This document shows positions 17,906-26,054 of a stretch of DNA of 64,000 bases, piece by piece (the first letter of the stretch is position 1; each line of letters opens with the position of its first letter). Below the pieces are notes generated by a model, which saw only the letters and a program-made list of their open reading frames with translations, was not told where the DNA came from and searched no databases. The stretch comes from Mucilaginibacter sp. Its GTDB lineage: Bacteria; Bacteroidota; Bacteroidia; Sphingobacteriales; Sphingobacteriaceae. A program made the translations under genes and the position numbers. The DNA lies in NCBI RefSeq assembly GCF_028288225.1, contig NZ_JAQBOC010000003.1, positions 124,001-188,000 of the forward strand, written 5' to 3'.

Positions 17906-18415
17906 TTACAGTGTGTTATCAGCAAAGTCACCAGTGCCTACAGTTCTCTTGTCATTCAAGTCACCAGTGCCTACAGTTCTCTTGTCATTCAAGTCGCCAG
18001 TGCCCACAGTTCTCTTGTCATTCAAGTCACCAGTGCCTACAGTTCTTTTGTCATTCAAGTCGCCAGTGCCTACAGTTCTTTTGTCATTCAAGTCACCTGT
18101 GCCTACAGTTCTCTTGTCATACAAGTCACCTGTGCCTACAGTTCTTTTGTCATTCAAGTCACCAGTGCCTACAGTTCTCTTGTCATTCAAGTCACCTGTG
18201 CCTACAGTTCTTTTGTCATTCAAGTCGCCAGTGCCAACAGTTCTTTTGTCATTCAAGTCGCCAGTGCCTACAGTTCTTTTGTCATTCAAGTCACCTGTGC
18301 CTACAGTTCTCTTGTCAGCCAAAGATGTTATTGAATTACCGTTTATAGTTTGGGCGGAACTTGAGAGCGCTACCGAACTTAAAACGATCACTGTGCAAAA
18401 TAGTAATTTTTTCAT
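17906..18415 (-). CDS. Secreted protein of twelve 11-residue tandem repeats
   Basis: The 169-residue product has a clear Sec signal peptide (MKKLLFCTVIVLSSVALSSSAQ), a 12-residue linker, then twelve nearly identical units of consensus NDKRTVGTGDL, ending FADNTL. One unit has Tyr and the first has Ala in place of the leading Asn. At DNA level the unit is 33 bp; differences between units are almost all synonymous third-position changes, so the peptide, not only the DNA, is under constraint. It has no cysteine or membrane anchor beyond the signal. Regular Asp/Gly/Thr turns would suit a repetitive beta structure. I do not recognise the family. Divergent from the TPR sensor gene. Confidence 0.85.
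   Translation of the reverse strand: MKKLLFCTVIVLSSVALSSSAQTINGNSITSLADKRTVGTGDLNDKRTVGTGDLNDKRTVGTGDLNDKRTVGTGDLNDKRTVGTGDLNDKRTVGTGDLYDKRTVGTGDLNDKRTVGTGDLNDKRTVGTGDLNDKRTVGTGDLNDKRTVGTGDLNDKRTVGTGDFADNTL
17933..18317. repeat. 12 x 33-bp coding minisatellite
   Basis: Twelve tandem 33-bp units lie in frame inside the repeat-protein gene. Variant positions (AGT/TGT, TCA/TCG, CTC/CTT on the plus strand) recur in non-adjacent units, the pattern left by unequal exchange or slippage. Copy number may vary between strains. Confidence 0.92.
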
Positions 18416-18975
18416 GTTGAGTGTTAATGATTTACGTATATAAAAAATAGTTGAATTAATTATTCAATTGAATTTTGCAATTAATTAGTGCCGTATGTAT
18501 CCTTTTTTTAAACATTACGTATAAGTGCCTTTAAATACCGCTTTAAGTTTCATTTCAGCTTGTTTTGAGCCAAGTGAAACAACAGCTGCAGGTTAACTGC
18601 TAAAGCTGTGGGGGATTTCTATTTCCTTATATTTTTAAAAAAATTCAACGAAAAATAAGATTAGGTTAAATTATCTTAATCTTTTTTACAGTAATACTTA
18701 AATTGCTTATTGTCAGAAAGTTAAAAATTGATATAAAAATACTGATGATAAAGTTTAAAGCGTTAAAACACACCAAACGAGCAATTAGCTCATCAAAAAA
18801 TCATACGTCAAATTAACTTATTGGTCTTCCAATAATTTATCAGGCTCAAACCTAATAAATAAATTTCAATAAACAAAATAAATTATTAAGTTAGTTAATA
18901 ATATCATATTTAATAAATCAAATTATGCTGAATTTTGTATAACCTTACCGTACGTTTAATCGTAATAATGTATTA
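18416..18975. other. 560-bp divergent spacer
   Basis: AT-rich DNA separates the repeat-protein gene from the TPR sensor gene and must carry both promoters. I found no gene, tRNA or REP copy. A short inverted repeat AAGATTA / TAATCTT lies around 18656-18683. No promoter was clear enough to call. Confidence 0.45.
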
Positions 18976-20400
18976 ATGAAAAAATACTTCATACTTATAT
19001 TGTTTTCCTTAGTTGCAATTTGTGCTTTAACAAATGGTTACGGCCAGGACACCAGCATGGTTATAAAACTAAATAAACTTGGTTTTGATAACCGTATGAA
19101 CAATCCTGACCAAACCGTTGCCAATGCTGCTAAAGCAATGGTTATTGCACAAAGGCTGAACTATAAAGAAGGTATCGGAGAGTCGTACAGGGTAAAAGGG
19201 ATTGGTTATTATTATTTAAACCAAAAAATAAAAGCAATTGACAATTTTTTAAATGCCATTGATTGCTTCCAAAAGCTTAATGATTTGCGGAGTGTGGGGA
19301 AGGTAAATAATAATATTGGGAATTTATACATCGATAATGATTATGACTTATCATTAGAGTATTTTCAAAAGGCACTTGTAATTGCTCAAAAGTTATCTGA
19401 TAAAAAACTGATTGCTACCAGCTATTTGAATATTGGTAACGTTTATTACCGGAAAAATAAATTTAATCAGGCGTTAACTTATTATGATAGGAGTGACGTG
19501 CTTTATGGTGATTTAAAAGATACGGTGAACCAGATCCAGTGTTTGCAAAATAAAGGTGTTATGTATTTTAATCTTCACCAGTATGACCGGGCTGAAAGCT
19601 TATTATTACAAGCAAATAAAGCGGCAAAAAAAATGGATCTGATCGTAACTGTTGCAAGTATCGATCTTACTTTTGCTGATCTGTATATTTCTCAAAAAAA
19701 GTATGCTCAGGCAGAAAAAATAATTGATGAAGGAGTGGCATTTGCGAGGATGGTTAAAAACGATGTAATTGAATCAGATTTTAAATATACAAGCTACCAG
19801 ATGGAGCTAAGGCGCAAAAATTACGAAGCCGCATTGCATTACCTGCAGGATATCAGTAAAAATGACAGCGTTGTATATAAGAACAACTCATCAACACAAT
19901 TAAATGTAAAACTGGAGCAAATTAAGCAGCAGGCCCGTCAAAAAGAAAATGAATTTTTATTGGCGCGCCAGCAATATGATCGTGTAAAGTTTTGGGGAGT
20001 GGCAATAGTTGCGGGTTTACTTATGGTATTAGTAGGCTTGTTAGTTAGTAACGTAAAACGTAAAGCAAAAACTAATGACCAGCTTACAAATCTTAATGCC
20101 GAAGTTTCACGACAAAAAGATAACCTGGACAGGATAAATCATCACCTGGAAGAAATAATTGATGAAAGAACAAAGGATCTGCAGATAAAAAATAAAAAGC
20201 TTTCTGAGTACTCATCTTATCTTTCACACCAGATCCGCGGCCCTATTGCTACACTCAAAGGGTTAATGAACCTTGAAAAAGAAGGTTTGGTTGATCAGCA
20301 GGAGTGTATTAAAATGATGAACAAGTGTGTGGGGGAAATTGATAATAAAATAATTGAGATGAGCGACATGCTGCACGATCCTGTGAAGACTAGTCTATAG
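18976..20400 (+). CDS. TPR-repeat sensor protein with DHp (HisKA) domain but no ATPase domain
   Basis: This 474-residue protein has a signal peptide (cut near NGYGQ), about five to six tetratricopeptide repeats (residues 45-310, for example YFQKALVIAQKL and ALTYYDRSDVLY), a transmembrane helix at about 339-360, a coiled coil, and a terminal dimerisation/phosphotransfer helix pair. The H-box is LSHQIRGPIATLKGL with His418. Bacteroidota TPR sensor kinases usually continue with a HATPase_c domain of about 120 residues; here the frame stops 57 residues after the histidine. It may be a phosphotransfer partner or an inactive dimer. The stop codon lies inside the left arm of palindrome P4. Confidence 0.82.
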   Translation: MKKYFILILFSLVAICALTNGYGQDTSMVIKLNKLGFDNRMNNPDQTVANAAKAMVIAQRLNYKEGIGESYRVKGIGYYYLNQKIKAIDNFLNAIDCFQKLNDLRSVGKVNNNIGNLYIDNDYDLSLEYFQKALVIAQKLSDKKLIATSYLNIGNVYYRKNKFNQALTYYDRSDVLYGDLKDTVNQIQCLQNKGVMYFNLHQYDRAESLLLQANKAAKKMDLIVTVASIDLTFADLYISQKKYAQAEKIIDEGVAFARMVKNDVIESDFKYTSYQMELRRKNYEAALHYLQDISKNDSVVYKNNSSTQLNVKLEQIKQQARQKENEFLLARQQYDRVKFWGVAIVAGLLMVLVGLLVSNVKRKAKTNDQLTNLNAEVSRQKDNLDRINHHLEEIIDERTKDLQIKNKKLSEYSSYLSHQIRGPIATLKGLMNLEKEGLVDQQECIKMMNKCVGEIDNKIIEMSDMLHDPVKTSL

Positions 20401-20476
20401 TCGATAGTCCATGGTTTTTGAGCAGAGCGCGCCGACTTACTTTCCACTATCGTCCATGGACTATGGTCTATCGACT
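20391..20476. repeat. Reiterated-word palindrome P4, overlapping the sensor stop codon
   Basis: The left arm, 20391-20414, and right arm, 20454-20476, share TAGTCCATGG and AGTC ends, while the words between them (TATAGTCGATA against GATAGACCATA) are shuffled. An extra ACTATCGTCCATGG precedes the right arm. The TAG stop of the TPR sensor is part of the left arm, so the element has entered or shaped the gene's 3' end. Confidence 0.88.
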
Positions 20477-20483
20477 TCCTCAC

Positions 20484-20777
20484 CTACATGGCTAATGGCC
20501 AGCTGGTGTGAATTTGAGCTTCAATTAACCCCAGGTATAAACAATACCATGCTATCATTTGAAGGATCAGTAATTCGCGGTGTTGTTTGTATCCTTTTGT
20601 TTCAAAGGCAAGCGTTTCATCACCGGCGGTTACAAAAAATCTTTTCTCTCCTGAGCTTGGGGTAAAGCGCGACCTTAAAAGATCAAATACCTTAATCTTT
20701 AATTTGCTTTTTGGATCATGGATAATTTCATCCTGTAAAGCCTCAGTTTCTGAAATTGATAATAAATAATTTGGCAT
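20484..20777 (-). CDS. Small hypothetical protein
   Basis: A 97-residue frame runs from the ATG at 20777; a GTG 18 bases earlier is also in frame. The first 65 residues look like real coding sequence (MPNYLLSISETEALQDEI, then LLRSRFTPSSGEKRFFVTAGDETLAFETKGYKQ), with a basic middle. The last part (ILQMIAWYCLYLGLIEAQIH) is unlike the start and runs into palindrome P4. A different frame over the same bases reads TPRITDPSNDSMVLFIPGVN and then stops, a more natural ending. A frameshift near 20585 is possible. I do not recognise the family. Confidence 0.5.
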   Translation of the reverse strand: MPNYLLSISETEALQDEIIHDPKSKLKIKVFDLLRSRFTPSSGEKRFFVTAGDETLAFETKGYKQHRELLILQMIAWYCLYLGLIEAQIHTSWPLAM

Positions 20778-20904
20778 GGCAAATGAGTTGTTCACTTGCT
20801 ATAACGCAATTTTTACTCCAAAACAAACCAAAGCGTTAACTCCGGTTGGTTTTTAAGTGTGCTATACGGGGATTATGATTGATTTCTGAAAAAAAGATAA
20901 ATAT

Positions 20905-20941
20905 CACTATTGCCAAACATCCCAATGTTCAGACAATAGTG
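20905..20941 (-). terminator. Terminator-like hairpin after the XRE gene
   Basis: CACTATTG and CAATAGTG form the outer 8-bp stem, and ACAT / ATGT pair inside. It lies 28 bases past the stop of the minus-strand XRE gene, followed in that direction by ATATTTATCTTTTTTTC. A rho-independent terminator is likely. Confidence 0.65.
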
Positions 20942-20969
20942 TCATATTTATTGAACAATAATTATAAAA

Positions 20970-21338
20970 TTAAACCATTGCGTGTGAACTGTTTCTCAGT
21001 TCTTCATAAAGCAGGATAACTTTACGCTGCAAGCTTGCAATTTCTGCTTCGCGATCCAGGATCTTCTTTTGAGCAATAGTTAAATTTGAAACCTGTGGTT
21101 CAATTTCCTCAGCATCCAATGCTAACAGGTTAACAACATTAACCTCATAAATGTTTGCAATTTGTTCCAAACGGGATAAGTTAATATCAGTAACGCCGGT
21201 TTCAATTTTGGAAAAAGCAGGAATTGAAATTCCAAGGCGGTTTGCAACATCTTCCTGGCTCCAGCCACGTTGATGGCGTATAGTCCTGATGTTTTTTCCA
21301 ACTGATTTGTTGGTCTTCTTTTTAAGATGGTCTGTCAT
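20970..21338 (-). CDS. XRE-family transcriptional regulator
   Basis: The 122-residue cytoplasmic protein has a Cro/C1-type helix-turn-helix at residues 13-68 (NIRTIRHQRGWSQEDVANRLGI, with SIPAFSKIETG as recognition segment) and a C-terminal helix rich in heptads (about 85-115, IAQKKILDREAEIASLQRKVILL) that probably forms a dimerising coiled coil. No ligand domain or phage context is present, so it is more likely a stand-alone chromosomal regulator than a phage repressor. Its targets cannot be read from the sequence. It lies downstream of the helicase gene on the same strand, after 161 bases. Confidence 0.9.
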   Translation of the reverse strand: MTDHLKKKTNKSVGKNIRTIRHQRGWSQEDVANRLGISIPAFSKIETGVTDINLSRLEQIANIYEVNVVNLLALDAEEIEPQVSNLTIAQKKILDREAEIASLQRKVILLYEELRNSSHAMV

Positions 21339-21499
21339 AATGGTTTACTAATAGTTTTAAATTATAATAAGGGATTTAATACTATAGACAAACTTTATGC
21401 CATGTTAATTAATGGGCAAAACGCATTTGCTGTAGAATTAATAAATGTATTATCGGGAAATGTGTGGAATGTTTTCTACAGGAATAGGAAAAGATTTTC

Positions 21500-23779
21500 T
21501 TAATTATTAACTATCCGGAGCTTTGCGAACTTTAAAAGCAATTGTTTTTGACCAATCTCTTTAAAAAATATGGTAGCTTTAATATCGGGTTTATTCCCTT
21601 CCAGGCTTAGCACCTTGCCAAATCCAAATCTTTCATGTTCAACTTCCATACCAACCTGCAGGTTCGAGGTATCAGAAGGAGCAAAGCCGGCAGATGGTAC
21701 ATGTGCTTTTGCTAATATCGAAGTGGTTTTTACTACCGGCGCCTTAGGCTTTGAAAAGGTATCGCCACCACTTTTGCTGCTCCATGCACTGCGTTCATCA
21801 TCAAAAAAGGGGTTATTGCTGCTAACCGGTTTTGCTGTAAAATCAAGCTCCAGGTATTGTGCATCAATCTCATCTAAAAAGCGGCTTGGCTCACAGCTTA
21901 TTAAAGTGCCAAATTTAAAGCGGCTGGTAGCATAGCTAATGGTTAATTTATTTTCGGCACGGGTGGTTGCCACATAAAATAAACGGCGTTCCTCTTCAAG
22001 ATCACTCCGTGAGTTTAGCGACATTTGCGAGGGAAATAAATTCTCCTCCAGTCCCACAACATAAACCTGCGGAAACTCCAGTCCCTTTGATGAGTGGATG
22101 GTCATTAACGATACGGTATCGGCATTTTTATCCTTGTCATTATCGTCATTTGTTAACAACGCCACATCCTGCATAAAAACATCCAGCCCTCTTTCTTCGA
22201 TATCCTCCCTTTCAGAAAATTCCTTTATCCCGTTCAGCAGCTCCTGGATATTCTCATAGCGGTTAAGCCCCTCTACAGATTTATCCTCATAAAGATCCTT
22301 CAATAAACCCGAATGCTGGGCAATGTGCAGTGCAGCCTCATACGCCGACAGGTTCTTAGTGATGACCTGGAAGCTTTGGATCAAGGTAGCAAACATGCTA
22401 ACCTTGCCTGCTGTTCGCCCGTCCAGATATTGAGACGCATTGATGATCACTTCGAAAGGTGTGACCTGATTTTTATCTGCACTAACAATAATATGGTCAA
22501 CGGTGGTATCGCCAATGCCCCGGCGCGGGTAATTGATCACACGCTTTAAAGCTTCCTCGTCATTAGGGTTAAAGGTGAGCCTGAAATAGGCTATCAGGTC
22601 CTTTATTTCTTTACGCTGATAAAAAGATAAGCCCCCGTATATTTTATAAGGTGTGCCCAGCTTACGCAAGGCCTCTTCCATTGAGCGCGACTGAGCATTG
22701 GTACGGTAAAGTATGGCGAAGTCGTGCCAGTTTAGCCCCTTGGTGCTGCGTTCCTGCATAATAGCTTCAGCTACCATTTTGCCCTCCTCGTTATCGCTGA
22801 AGGCACGCATCACCTTTATTTTATCGCCGGTTTCTTTTTCGCTGAACACCCGTTTTTTGAGCTGCTCCTTGTTATTGGCAATAATGCTGTTGGCGACATT
22901 TACAATGTTTTGGGTCGACCGGTAGTTTTGCTCCAGCTTAAATACCTTCAGATCAGGGTAGTCTTTTTCAAAATTGAGGATATTCTGGATGTTGGCCCCA
23001 CGGAAGGCATAGATACTTTGTGCATCGTCACCAACCACACAGATGTTCTCATTAACGGCAGCCAGTTTTTTTACAATAAGGTATTGCGAAAAATTAGTAT
23101 CCTGGTACTCATCAACCATCAGGTATTTAAACTTATGCTGGTACTTGTTCAGCACCTCAGGGTGCAGTTTAAGCAGTTCGTTGGTTTTGTAAAGCAAATC
23201 GTCAAAATCCATTGCGCCCGCCCTGTAGCAGCGGGTAGCGTAGTTTTGATAGATAGTCCCTAACATACCTCTTCCGCTCGAAAGATCATCCGCCTGGATC
23301 TGCTCGTTCTTCTGATATTCCATCCACGATACCAGATTGTTTTTAGCAGCCGAAACGCGGTTAAGTACAAAATTCACATTATACAGCTTATCATCGAGGT
23401 TCATTTCTTTTAAAATGGCCCGGAGCACGCTCTTGCTGTCGTCAGTATCATAAATGGTGAAGTTGCTGGGGTAGCCAATTTTATCGGCCTCAATGCGCAG
23501 CAGCTTTGCAAAAACAGAGTGGAAGGTACCCATCCAAATATTTTTGGCATCGGGGCCCACAATTTTGGTGATCCGGTCGCGCATTTCGCGGGCCGCTTTG
23601 TTGGTAAACGTAAGCACAAGTATATTAAAAGCATCAACCCCATTGCGGATCAAATGCGCTACCCTGAAGGTAATAACCCGCGTTTTGCCCGATCCTGCGC
23701 CGGCAACTATCATTACCGGTCCGTTTATTTGTTGTACTGCCGCCTTTTGTTCGGGGTTTAATCCTTGTAAATAATCCAA
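21500..23779 (-). CDS. uvrD: UvrD/PcrA-type superfamily 1 DNA helicase
   Basis: The 759-residue helicase unwinds DNA 3' to 5' in repair and in clearing replication intermediates. Motifs in order are LNPEQKAAV (Q motif), GAGSGKTRVI (Walker A, about residue 27), LTFTNKAAREM (Ia), VDEYQDTN (motif II), GDDAQSIYAFRGA (III), LEQNYRST (IV), MTIHSSKGLEFPQVYVVG (V) and RLFYVATTRA (VI). The C-terminal tail ends in a PcrA-like Tudor fold (VEHERFGFGKVLSLEG). Length and tail fit PcrA/UvrD rather than Rep or RecB. The gene precedes palindrome arm P5. Confidence 0.95.
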   Translation of the reverse strand: MDYLQGLNPEQKAAVQQINGPVMIVAGAGSGKTRVITFRVAHLIRNGVDAFNILVLTFTNKAAREMRDRITKIVGPDAKNIWMGTFHSVFAKLLRIEADKIGYPSNFTIYDTDDSKSVLRAILKEMNLDDKLYNVNFVLNRVSAAKNNLVSWMEYQKNEQIQADDLSSGRGMLGTIYQNYATRCYRAGAMDFDDLLYKTNELLKLHPEVLNKYQHKFKYLMVDEYQDTNFSQYLIVKKLAAVNENICVVGDDAQSIYAFRGANIQNILNFEKDYPDLKVFKLEQNYRSTQNIVNVANSIIANNKEQLKKRVFSEKETGDKIKVMRAFSDNEEGKMVAEAIMQERSTKGLNWHDFAILYRTNAQSRSMEEALRKLGTPYKIYGGLSFYQRKEIKDLIAYFRLTFNPNDEEALKRVINYPRRGIGDTTVDHIIVSADKNQVTPFEVIINASQYLDGRTAGKVSMFATLIQSFQVITKNLSAYEAALHIAQHSGLLKDLYEDKSVEGLNRYENIQELLNGIKEFSEREDIEERGLDVFMQDVALLTNDDNDKDKNADTVSLMTIHSSKGLEFPQVYVVGLEENLFPSQMSLNSRSDLEEERRLFYVATTRAENKLTISYATSRFKFGTLISCEPSRFLDEIDAQYLELDFTAKPVSSNNPFFDDERSAWSSKSGGDTFSKPKAPVVKTTSILAKAHVPSAGFAPSDTSNLQVGMEVEHERFGFGKVLSLEGNKPDIKATIFFKEIGQKQLLLKFAKLRIVNN

Positions 23780-23838
23780 ATTCTGTTCCTCTTTTCTGCA
23801 AATGCGAAATTAAGATTTTGAGGCGAAAGGAGGAAATC

Positions 23839-23872
23839 AATTTCGGAATTCGGATGTTCGATTTTGGATTTA
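23839..23872. repeat. Left arm of split palindrome P5
   Basis: This 34-bp segment (starting AATTTCGGAATTCGGATG) is complementary at 32 of 34 positions to 26055-26088, 2.2 kb away. It is in the leader of the helicase gene. The segment between the arms carries the accessory genes. See the partner entry. Confidence 0.85.
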
Positions 23873-23935
23873 TTAGACTAAAATTTATTGAAATTGTATT
23901 TACAAAATATTCTTTGATATTAAAAATTTATCTTT

Positions 23936-24181
23936 ATGATGTTCATTATTTGCCTGTGCCAGATTAATAAGCCTTTTGACTTTTTGCAGTACGAATTTGT
24001 AAACTATGGTAACGAGCTTGATCACCTTCGCAAATTAAAGGCGCCTGTAAAAAGTGAGCACATGGACGACGTGGTTAACCTGCGCCTGCAAGGCCTTACC
24101 CTGCGCGAAATAGCCGACAAGCTGGGCATAACCCTTGGCAAAGTAGACTGGCTTTTAAAGGCAGCCAATAAAAAGGGATAA
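23936..24181 (+). CDS. Small helix-turn-helix protein or fragment
   Basis: An 81-residue frame whose last 40 residues form a convincing helix-turn-helix: MDDVVNLRLQGLTLREIADK, then LGITLGKVDWLLKAANKK. It resembles resolvase-tail or sigma-region-4-like domains. The first 40 residues have no recognisable fold, and the start is uncertain, since an internal ATG before DDVV is possible. It is on the opposite strand to its neighbours and richer in GC than the accessory genes beside it. It could be a stand-alone regulator or the leftover end of a larger DNA-binding protein. Confidence 0.5.
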   Translation: MMFIICLCQINKPFDFLQYEFVNYGNELDHLRKLKAPVKSEHMDDVVNLRLQGLTLREIADKLGITLGKVDWLLKAANKKG

Positions 24182-24185
24182 GGTT

Positions 24186-24230
24186 TTGTTTGTTTGTTTA
24201 TCCGGGAGGGGGGCGCATACAAACAAACAA
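24186..24230. repeat. 12-bp perfect inverted repeat after the HTH frame
   Basis: TTGTTTGTTTGT (24186-24197) pairs with ACAAACAAACAA (24219-24230) around a G-rich loop. It starts four bases after the HTH stop. There is no T run, so terminator function is uncertain. Confidence 0.55.
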
Positions 24231-24306
24231 CTTTATGGATTTCCACGCCTTCCAACAAAACGCAAGGTTGTGGTGAGGCATTTGCTGTACTTAGCATGCT
24301 GCTGAT

Positions 24307-24843
24307 TTAATGTAAATTCTTGTAAATTACTGAATCTGGCAAACATTTCTTTTTTCCATAAAGCTCTGCTTGTTTTAAAACTTCTGTTTGAAATCTTTTT
24401 TCTACACGTTGGATTTCATTTTTCCCTAGCAAAGTTCTGTTATTAATTAAAGTATCTGCTAGCTTTTTGTTATAAATCGTTCCTATCCAACATGGTTCAG
24501 TAGTAAAGTTAATCATATACCATTCATCAGGTTCATTTTTGAAATGAATTATGCGTTCCTGGTCGTTTAAAATATTTCCTGATAAGAATATGTAATTCAC
24601 CGAATCCGGAACAATCAAATTTTTATTTAAGACGCTATCAATATACATTTTCAAAAAACTGCCGCTTATCCTACTTTCTTTAAAATCTATAAATAAATAA
24701 CTATAAGTTGTCATTTTATAACAACTTATTTGAATAAATAAACAAACAAGTAAAGCTATTTTCTTTTTATTAAACCAGCAGATTCCCTTTTTTTTGAATG
24801 GATTTTTACAAGTTGTAAAAATGTGGTGCAATGGTGTAATCAT
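24307..24843 (-). CDS. Hypothetical protein, possible lipoprotein (accessory)
   Basis: An AT-rich frame encodes about 178 residues from the ATG at 24843; it stays open to 24921, with another ATG at 24894, so the start is unsure. A basic-hydrophobic segment, NKKKIALLVCLFIQISC, looks like a lipoprotein signal with its cysteine. The rest is polar, with DSVNYIFLSGNI, WYMINFTTEPCWIG and a helical basic C-terminus. I do not recognise the family. Base composition and position next to an Imm11-like gene suggest an accessory or orphan immunity-type gene. The upstream edge overlaps a repeat shared with 25818-25845. Confidence 0.55.
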   Translation of the reverse strand: MITPLHHIFTTCKNPFKKKGICWFNKKKIALLVCLFIQISCYKMTTYSYLFIDFKESRISGSFLKMYIDSVLNKNLIVPDSVNYIFLSGNILNDQERIIHFKNEPDEWYMINFTTEPCWIGTIYNKKLADTLINNRTLLGKNEIQRVEKRFQTEVLKQAELYGKKKCLPDSVIYKNLH

Positions 24844-24888
24844 CTTTTGATAAATTATACTTATGAAGTTTTTTGTCTTCGCCTGGTC

Positions 24889-24915
24889 TTTCATAGAGGA
24901 CCCTGTGATGTATAG
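24889..24915. repeat. 27-bp direct repeat, copy 1
   Basis: TTCATAGAGGACCCTG plus GATGTATAGC, differing at one central base, recurs at 25820-25845 in the same orientation. Each copy lies just upstream (minus-strand sense) of one of the two accessory genes, a layout typical of cassettes added by recombination at a shared segment. Confidence 0.7.
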
Positions 24916-25067
24916 CGCCAATGGTGCATAATAACCCGCCGTCCAGTCAGACTTGCCCAGGCTGGTATTAATTTAAACGGCAAGCTCAATATATTTTAGG
25001 ACGAAGTTATAAACTTCGGCCAGTTAGGGGTTGGTGTTTCAGTACCCCTCGCCAGAATGCAAGGGTT

Positions 25068-25730
25068 TTAAATTTCAAATATATTTTGTATGGTTACGTC
25101 ATACCCTGTTATGTTATTCTCAATTAATTCATTTAACAGATTTTGCGAAACAAAAATATCATCATGAATTATTGAAAAAAAAAATAAATCAAGAGCTTTA
25201 AAAGTCTCATTAACTGATAGTTTTTCAGCGTAAATTATATGTCCTAATTCTAATTTTTTTTGTTTTTCGATCAAATCATGAGAAGAAAGTATGTTAATAT
25301 CATTTTCTTTCATTCGAAAAACGTTACCGATACAAAAAGAAGATTTGTTAAAATTTATTTCTGTAAAATCCATATTAACTAATTGCAAATAATAATAAGC
25401 CAGTGTCTGATCCTTTACAATAAGCGAGGCTTTATGAAATTTATGCTCAATTAAATTAAACCTTTCGAAAATCGCTTTAGCCTTTTCACTCATTAAAAAA
25501 CCCGTAGCTGTAATATTACCTGCACTAATTATATCAGTTAATATAGCATCATCTTTAAGCTCCCATATCAAATCCGGGACAAAATCAGGTAAAGAACTAT
25601 CTGTTAAATTTGTCATCGAATTGGGTTCATCGTACCATTTTGAAGTGTAACCTTCAGGCAATCCTGTAGTTTGATGATAACAACCTATTTCGTCTTCTTT
25701 TGTAGATACTGATAAAAAATAATACATCAT
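25068..25730 (-). CDS. Imm11-like (DUF1629) immunity-type protein
   Basis: The 220-residue, AT-rich, cytoplasmic protein has no signal peptide. Its layout resembles the Imm11/DUF1629 family found as immunity proteins next to polymorphic toxins: an N-terminal strand (MMYYFLSVS), PDFVPDLIWELKDDAILTDI, GNITATGFLMSEKAKAIFERF, then HKFHKASLIV and YYYLQLVNMDFTEINFNKSSF. No toxin gene is next to it, so it would be an orphan. Identity to the family is my pattern judgement without a search. The gene lies between two copies of a 27-bp direct repeat inside the P5-bounded patch. Confidence 0.6.
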   Translation of the reverse strand: MMYYFLSVSTKEDEIGCYHQTTGLPEGYTSKWYDEPNSMTNLTDSSLPDFVPDLIWELKDDAILTDIISAGNITATGFLMSEKAKAIFERFNLIEHKFHKASLIVKDQTLAYYYLQLVNMDFTEINFNKSSFCIGNVFRMKENDINILSSHDLIEKQKKLELGHIIYAEKLSVNETFKALDLFFFSIIHDDIFVSQNLLNELIENNITGYDVTIQNIFEI

Positions 25731-25819
25731 AATATGATAAATATAGTACCGCTGTTCAATTATTGTGACTTCGAACTAAAATTAATTATTAAAAGGAAAC
25801 TTTTTGTCCCCGCAAACTT

Positions 25820-25845
25820 CATAGAGGACCCTGCGATGTATAGCA
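25820..25845. repeat. 27-bp direct repeat, copy 2
   Basis: Second copy of the repeat at 24889-24915. On the minus strand both copies can be read as LYI(T/A)GSSMK followed by similar codons, so the repeat may be the leftover end of a coding sequence. The 361-base gap 25731-26091 holds this repeat, the M1 terminator and the right arm of P5, and no gene. Confidence 0.65.
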
Positions 25846-26006
25846 CATTCTGGCACGAGTATGACGGACCGCCTATGCGGAATGGCTACTGACCCCGGAT
25901 GTAAAGTAAAGCCTGTGCTGTTTAGCTAATTTATATTGGAGCCTCATTTACAGCTAAAACTACCGTATTGTTTGTTACTTAGCAATCAGCAAGACAAACA
26001 AATAAA

Positions 26007-26036
26007 AAAGACCCGCCTTTCTCAAAACGGGTCTTT
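26007..26036 (-). terminator. Rho-independent terminator of the M1 peptidase gene
   Basis: AAAGACCCG / CGGGTCTTT form a 9-bp GC-rich stem. Read on the minus strand it is followed by CTTTTTTATT, and it lies 56 bases past the peptidase stop. Confidence 0.85.
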
Positions 26037-26054
26037 CATTAAATATCAAGTTTA

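Noticed and set aside
17933..18317. Regular 33-bp repeats that could be taken for a CRISPR array
   Set aside because: There are no unique spacers; the units are directly tandem, in frame with a signal-peptide gene, and vary mainly at silent positions. No cas gene is nearby.
17911..18443. Long plus-strand open frames opposite the repeat-protein gene
   Set aside because: They are by-products of a repeat whose length is a multiple of three; they lack signal, start context and silent-site variation pattern, which fits only the minus strand.
20411..20769. Plus-strand frames of 60-84 codons after the TPR sensor
   Set aside because: They overlap palindrome P4 and the more plausible minus-strand gene, and show no family features.
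24950..25060. Possible structured RNA between the two accessory genes (hairpins GAAGTT/AACTTC and GGGGT/ACCCC)
   Set aside because: Two short hairpins without a recognisable riboswitch or tRNA pattern; not enough to call an RNA gene.
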